Shown piece after piece: positions 58,798 through 64,000 of a stretch of DNA of 64,000 nucleotides. This stretch comes from Hygrocybe punicea (Eukaryota > Basidiomycota > Agaricomycetes > Agaricales > Hygrophoraceae). The notes beneath the pieces were generated by a model that was not told the DNA's origin, searched no databases, and saw only the letters and a program-made list of their open reading frames with translations. How positions within the stretch are numbered: position 1 is the first letter of the stretch; each line of letters opens with the position of its first letter. The stretch covers positions 5,466,891 through 5,530,890 of the forward strand of contig OY744461.1 in the NCBI GenBank assembly GCA_963556145.1. Direction: 5' to 3'. The position numbers and the translations under genes were made by a program.

Positions 58798-59276
58798 ATG
58801 TCCTTGCCAGTCGTCAAAACCTCGACTCCCGCTGTCAATCCCGCCGCCTTCAAGTACTGGCCTGATGCGCTGCCCAAAAAGCTGCAGGAGCTACATCGCA
58901 TCTTCCAAATCCAGTACATGGTCCCGCCCAAGATTCCGGCACCCAACAAGGAATCCGGCACCATTCCCATATTTTCTCGTAATCTCTATGTACTGAAGAC
59001 ACACCCCCACGATGCCACCGCCCAAGGTGAGTTATGGCGCGAAATCCCTGAACGATACGAGGAACCGCTCCGTCGCTTGATTTATCAAATGGATATGTAC
59101 ATCTACGCGACAGCAGCCATCGCATACAACAAGGCACCCAACTACTCGCCGGACTACGTCAAAAACGATAAGGAAGGGACTGATTTACTTTGGGATTACC
59201 TCAAGTATACCGACACCGTCATGGACGAAATTTGGGCAGAGGTTTTGGTCGCAAAACGGGCCAACGAGGATACCCG
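58798..59276 (+). pseudogene. Unknown gene truncated by hAT copy 2
   Basis: Begins MSLPVVKTSTPAVNPAAF (58798, with a good ACC context before the ATG). It runs through PKKLQELHRIFQIQYMVPPK, RNLYVLKTHPHDATAQGELW, RRLIYQMDMYIYATAAIA and DLLWDYLKYTDTVMDEIW. At codon 160 the frame enters the hAT end and stops 27 codons later (59358). Well-formed, helix-rich and apparently recently intact; I do not recognise the family. The 3' part of the gene is not found beyond the element at 63108, which indicates a rearrangement or a deletion. Confidence 0.65.
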
Positions 59277-62200
59277 TAGGGCAGGACAGGGGTTACCCTC
59301 GGGTAAATTTTCCTGTACCCGGACCCCTGACCCTTCAAACCGTACCCCTTTCGGGTAGGGGTTCAACCCAACCCTTCATCATATGCGGTGTCTCACAATA
59401 CCGTAAGGGTAGACAAAAACCACCAGGGTCAGGGTTATATTTGGGGGGTATCTATGGCAACAAATCAAACTACTCGACAATTTCCACATCTTCTGCACCA
59501 TCTGCATGCGCTGCCTTCTTTTTCCCCATGTTAGCACGCACAGCGTCAATCAAATCTTTCATGACAATGAGATCACGTCGGGACCAAGAACCAAGACACA
59601 AGAATGAGCGAAGAGATTGAGAGGAGAGAGCATTCCGGGTGTGGCTAAGAAGATGCCAGCCCTGTGAAAAGACTCGTTCAACTGCTGTGGAGGTGGCTGC
59701 AAACGACAGATCAGATATATTATAGATCAGAAGGCAGGACTTACGAGGTGCACTTAAGAAGTCCAACGCCATCCGAGATAGGCAAGGATATGCGTGCCGA
59801 TTATCCGACCACCATTTCAAAGGGTCGGTCACATTCTCAACCGGGAGACGAAGGTATTCATCAATCTCACTAACAGGAGCTGTCGTGGTTACAGAGAGGT
59901 TCCCAAACATCGTGAACTCGCACTTATTCTGGCAGACCATTAGATACACAACCAGAGAGATCGACGAGGACAGCGTACCGTCACATTGTCCGTGGCCTTG
60001 TTCGCCGGTACATCCTCGCTCTTGCCCTTCTTATCCTTATCCTTCTCGTACACTGAAATGAACTCTTCACGAACCATGTTCTCAGCCTGCTCCACCCACT
60101 CCTCTTCCCATTCATGCTGCTTGAAGTATTCGAGTTTTATGCCGGGGTGGAGTACCATAGCAATGCGATAGATAGCGGAGGAATCTGTGAGAGAATAATA
60201 GCGATCCATTTTTTTCTGTGCAAGCTTCATTGCTGCAACGATGGCGGGGTGATAGCGATGCTTCGTGGTAAGGTTTAGACTGCTCAAGAGACGATCCATG
60301 GCAGGTATGACTGCAGCGATGCTTGCATTATCTTGCGAGAAGTACAGCGTGGCAGTCTTATATAGCTGTGAGTTCATCAGCGCCTCGATTGGAGAATGAC
60401 CGACTGACACGTACGCTGAGTAGACCAACCAACTCCTCGATTATCCTCCAATGCTCCTCATCCAGTTCATGTTTGCGAAACTTGACCTGCTTATCGACAG
60501 TGATCGCATCAATGGGTTGGCGATAACGGAGCGCAAACTCCATCATATCAAATGTGGAGTTCCAACGCGTGACTACATCACGAGGGATGAGGTTGGGAAG
60601 CAGGTTGGCATCCCTGCAGTGACGGCGCCAAGCGGGGAGCGCAATAGTCGTAGAGTTGATGATAGCAAAGGAAAGCTGACGGAGCCTAGACACAGCATCA
60701 CGGACAACTTCAGTGTCGGCCAATATATCCTCTTTATCAATCTCATTCAGCCTGTCGAGCTCATCAATTCCATCGTCGTCATCGTCGTCGTCGACATCGT
60801 CATCGTGAACTGATGCCAGATCTGCGTGGTCTCTGTTGTCATCCTCGGCAATGATCTTGGCGCTATTCTGCTCCACCTCTCCATCAGCATCATCAAGATT
60901 AGTGCCCTTGGTCATGCCGGGGTTGAAAGGGCGAACAAGACTCCTAGCGGAGAGTTGTACAGTGTGATTAAAACACCGGACCCGTCCATCGGCATTGAAG
61001 GAGTTGTCAAGCTTGGCAAGAGCATCCGTTTGCTTGTCATTGGCACTGGCATTATCGGCATTCATCACAAGGATCTTTGATCATTGTGAGCATGATACAA
61101 AGACCTGCAAACCTGGAACATACCTTCTGCGTAAGGCCAAACCGAATGAGCATGTCTTGAAAAGTATTGGCCATAGTGACACCGGTGTGCGACTCAGCGA
61201 CTTCAGCAATGTCCAACAAGAATGAGAGTGGTTTGCCTTGGTACTCGAGATGAACAGTCCAACCGATATAAGCATGGTGATTAGGCGACGTCCAGGCATC
61301 AGTCGCAAAATGGAGACGACCAGGATGCGCCTGATGCGAGTGTCAGCACAATGGTGGAAACAATGAGGAGTTGGAGACGTACTCGAAGTAAATTGCCAAT
61401 ACGATCGAGACACTTCTCATATGAGGTCTTGACATCGCGAGCGACGGTCTTCGGTGAAGGAATACTGATGTGGGGCCGGCCAGCAGTCAAGAGCTCAATA
61501 AGTTCACGGTCAGACATGATACCGAGTGCACGATTGCTCTCGGTAACCCATTTAACAATGTGGGCCCTAGACATTCAGCTAAGCAATTTTGTGGTAAGTG
61601 CACTGGTGAAACGCACATACCGGACTTCAACATTCGAATGAGCGCGATGAGAGTACGTGATGGGTTTTTGGCCTTGACGAGCGAACGCCTGGAAAATTGA
61701 ACCACTGCGCGCCTCGGCTTCCTTTGTGTTGAGGGCAGTATGCACAGCTTCAATGCCGAAGCAACGATTGGCGTGATGTTTGAGATTGGCAGTCGATGAG
61801 CGATCCTGCTTGGAATCGCCGAACGCCACCAAGTGTCGTTTTGCAGTGGCTGGCAGCGCAGGGGAAGAAGTAACAGAGTCGTCCGTCAATGTATTCGATG
61901 CTGACATTGGACTTGAAAAAGGAATAAATGGGAGAGCGCCAGCTGCTCTTAGCTTTCTCTGTTGAATGTGAGTGAGGGTGGCTACGTCGCAGAAGGAGAA
62001 CTCACCGAGCACTTGCTCATCCGACATCTCAGGATCATCCGAGTCGATCTCGATCAAACTAGTGTTATCGTCCCCATCGGCTTCATTCTCGTCAAGGAGA
62101 GCATCGGTGGAGGGTTCAGAACGACTGGAATTTGAATGCTTAATTTTTTGGCCGGTTGCTTGGCTGCAGCAGCACAATCCTTCAGAGACTCGGCGGGTCT

Positions 62201-63107
62201 CTTAACGGGCTGCTTGACAGCGGCGCGCGAGGAAGCATCGTTGGAAGTGAAAGTGGATTTGGTAGACATGGACGCGGAAGACTTTGCAGAACGAGTATCA
62301 GAGGGTTTGGTCATGGCGGACTGAACGAAGAGGACGAAAAGAACTTACTGATTTTATAGACTCGAGCCGGATCTTGATAAAACCCCGTTTTGATCGCGCT
62401 AAGATAAATTCTGGCTGGCTGCCGTGCTTGTGCGACGGCATCGGTGGTGGCCGCATGGACTGCACCCTATCAACTCAGGCAACATCGAGAAAAATTAGTT
62501 TAAACGAATGAAAAAAAAAAAACCCCCCGACCGAGTGTCTGGGCAGGAACTAGTGTTGAATGGGCAATATTCGAGGCTCGCTGAGCCACAGGTTGGTGTT
62601 CGAGGTGCGTGGCCAAAATGAAGGAGCTAAAAAAAATCACACAAGCTTTACCAAAAAGCGCAGCATGAAAGGGGACAGAACTTACCAGGCTTGGGAAGTT
62701 GATTATATGTGTCTGATATTGGGTGGCGCACAAGCCCTGAGCGATGTTGAATGGGCAATATTCGAGTCACAGGTTGGCATTCGAGGTGCGCGGCCAAAAT
62801 GAAGAAGCTAAAAATCACACAAGCTTTACCAAAAAGCACAGCATGAAAGGGGACAGGACTTACCAGGCTTGGGAAGTTGATTATACGTGTCCGATATTGG
62901 GTGGTGCACAAGCCCTGAGCGATGTGGGTTGACGTTGAGGACTCGCGAGTGGTCCTGTGCTTACATAAACCACAAACCCGGTAACCCGCCAAACCGGGGG
63001 TAAGGGTGGCGGTTCAACAGCGGGTTACCAAAAGGGACACCGGACCCGTACCCCAGCAACCCAAGGGCCGAAAACCCCGGGTTTACCCCTACCCTTGTCC
63101 TGCCCTA
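59277..63107 (-). mobile_element. hAT transposon, copy 2 (3831 bp)
   Basis: Same ends and contents as copy 1 (TAGGGCAGGACA and its complement), with only scattered differences by eye. The 8 bases before it (GATACCCG) and after it (GGTACCAT) do not match as a target-site duplication. It has a shorter A-run near 62510 and lacks five bases near 61811 and one T near 62148 relative to copy 1. Confidence 0.93.
59470..62314 (-). pseudogene. hAT transposase, copy 2 (N-terminal frameshift)
   Basis: Same domains as copy 1: Ser/Ala/Lys-rich start at 62314, BED-like STANLKHHANRC, RNase-H-like core with an Asp run (interrupted by one Val), and the hAT dimerisation block. The TGA of copy 1 is absent here, so the C-terminal exon reads EEEWVEQAENMVREEF. 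However, the T-run near 62148 is one base shorter, shifting the N-terminal frame after PAKK, and a five-base loss near 61811 changes the segment before the BED-like region. The two copies could complement each other only in different domains. Confidence 0.85.
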
Positions 63108-63332
63108 GGTACCATGCAGAGATATCCTATGAACTGAAGTGGGACATCCCAGGATTGTACTAGGATGTTCCAGGACTCTGATGGGATGTCCCAGGACTGT
63201 AATGGGATGCCCCAGGTCTCTGATGGGATATCCCACTGCTATTCATGGGATGCCTAAAGTCTGTATTGGAATGTCCCAGGTCTGTTTATGGGATGTCCCA
63301 CTTCAGTTCATAGGATATCCCTGCATGGTACC
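63108..63332. mobile_element. Short palindromic MITE with internal GGGATGTCCCA repeats
   Basis: The termini GGTACCATGCAGAGATATCC (63108) and the complement of the right end, GGTACCATGCAGGGATATCC, begin a 43-base inverted repeat with one mismatch. Between them lie about seven copies of a 20-22-bp unit around GGGATGTCCCAGG. It abuts the hAT copy 2 end directly. The direct repeat expected of an insertion was not found, since the hAT end is on one side. Confidence 0.75.
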
Positions 63333-64000
63333 AGAGCCAGCAAACATGTATACAAAGAATCTTCTACTATCATGCTTATAATAACTCAGTGTCAGACATG
63401 GGCTATTCTACTGTCCTTTCACAAGATATCTCTAAACTCTCCCAGTTCATTCTCTTGAATCTCAGAACATTCTAGAGACAAATAAACATGTTGTATTTTG
63501 ATTGGCTAACATCTAATATTTAGTTTGAATAGTAGATCATACAGTCAGTTCCATGAGCAGAATGTTCTTTAAGCAGCTTCTCAATATTATGTCAAAGAAT
63601 ATTTAATTGTTCTCTTCTAGTTCAATTCCTTTTCCTTGTCCATCATAATTAAATATGCTCTGTCATAAAGACTGAGTAGCTATATAATTGCAATCTTGAC
63701 AACCAACATCATCCACCTGAATTGGCTGTGGTCAACCAGAGTCTACAAGTCACATGCATGTAGCTATACAGCTATCATATGTTGTATATGATGGCTACTA
63801 ACATTCTATTGACTAATAACCACACTATCATTGTGGACACAGCAAAAAAAGTATTTCAAAAAAATATCCAAAAATTAGTTTGGGACATCCCAAATGACCC
63901 CCTGGCACAAGGGACATCCCATTGTCCCAATGCTTTGGACCAGGGACAGCCCAGGGAAATGGATATTAGCCCTGGGCCAGACCTGTTGTTTCTCAACATG
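63333..64000 (-). repeat. Inverted copy of the 6740-7490 segment
   Basis: Reverse complement of 7480-6740 with modest divergence, including the TTTGATTGGCTAACATC, ATAGTAGATCATACAG and GGGACATCCCAAA landmarks. It runs to the window end. Confidence 0.8.

Overview
The window reads as a repeat-rich stretch of a basidiomycete (probably Agaricomycete) nuclear genome. The evidence is short spliceosomal introns of about 50-100 bases, a heme-thiolate peroxygenase gene of the basidiomycete type, KDZ (Kyakuja/Dileera/Zisupton) transposons, hAT, Helitron and Tc1-like elements, and tyrosine-recombinase retroelement remains. No rRNA, tRNA or CRISPR was recognised. Only one stretch, about 23.5-29.0 kb, looks like ordinary host gene space: an APC-family permease (minus), a YIPF/Yip1 membrane-traffic protein (plus) and a heme-thiolate peroxidase/peroxygenase (minus). 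Exon structures were rebuilt from splice signals and reading frame.

Layout. 0.5-1.3 kb: decayed small membrane-protein-like ORF. 1.3-4.6 kb: Helitron Rep-Pif1 remnant (minus). 4.8-6.2 kb: AT-rich repeat R1 with arrays of a TCACATGTGA palindrome. 6.3-8.0 kb: fragment of a second KDZ transposase and unknown ORFs. 8.37-12.20 kb: complete hAT element, copy 1, with a perfect 8-bp target-site duplication (TSD). 12.51-13.64 kb: non-autonomous hAT-type element carrying a CTG array, also with a perfect 8-bp TSD. 16.6-23.1 kb: broken YR (DIRS-like) retroelement (RT-RNase H, then recombinase N- and C-terminal parts), interrupted by R-type inverted repeats and an 812-bp foldback element. 29.35-47.13 kb: bounded by a 0.63-kb inverted repeat pair. 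Inside it lie a multi-exon unknown gene, a 137-bp minisatellite, an 11.0-kb KDZ transposon inserted in that minisatellite, and a Tc1-like pseudogene. 47.25-49.5 kb: DDE transposase pseudogene whose six in-frame stops are all TGA. 50-51.3 kb: HSP70 gene fragment and a 170-bp tandem array. 51.7-57.8 kb: three unknown multi-exon genes, one with an ATP-grasp-like domain. 58.05-58.4 kb: large palindrome. 58.8-59.28 kb: a gene cut by hAT copy 2 (59.28-63.11 kb). 63.1-64 kb: short palindromic element, then an inverted copy of the 6.7-7.5 kb segment.

The most distinctive object is the 11-kb KDZ transposon. It carries the transposase on one strand and two further multi-exon genes on the other. The two sides are separated by a 1.4-kb divergent intergenic region holding 11 copies of a 13-bp motif (GACGCAAAGTCTA): six in one orientation on the transposase side and five inverted on the other. 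Spacing is close to 36 bp within clusters. GTTTAAAC-rich subterminal arrays lie at both ends. The second object of interest is the 51.7-57.8 kb trio with the cysteine-rich/ATP-grasp-like protein. All functional statements rest on motif recognition by eye; no similarity search was possible.
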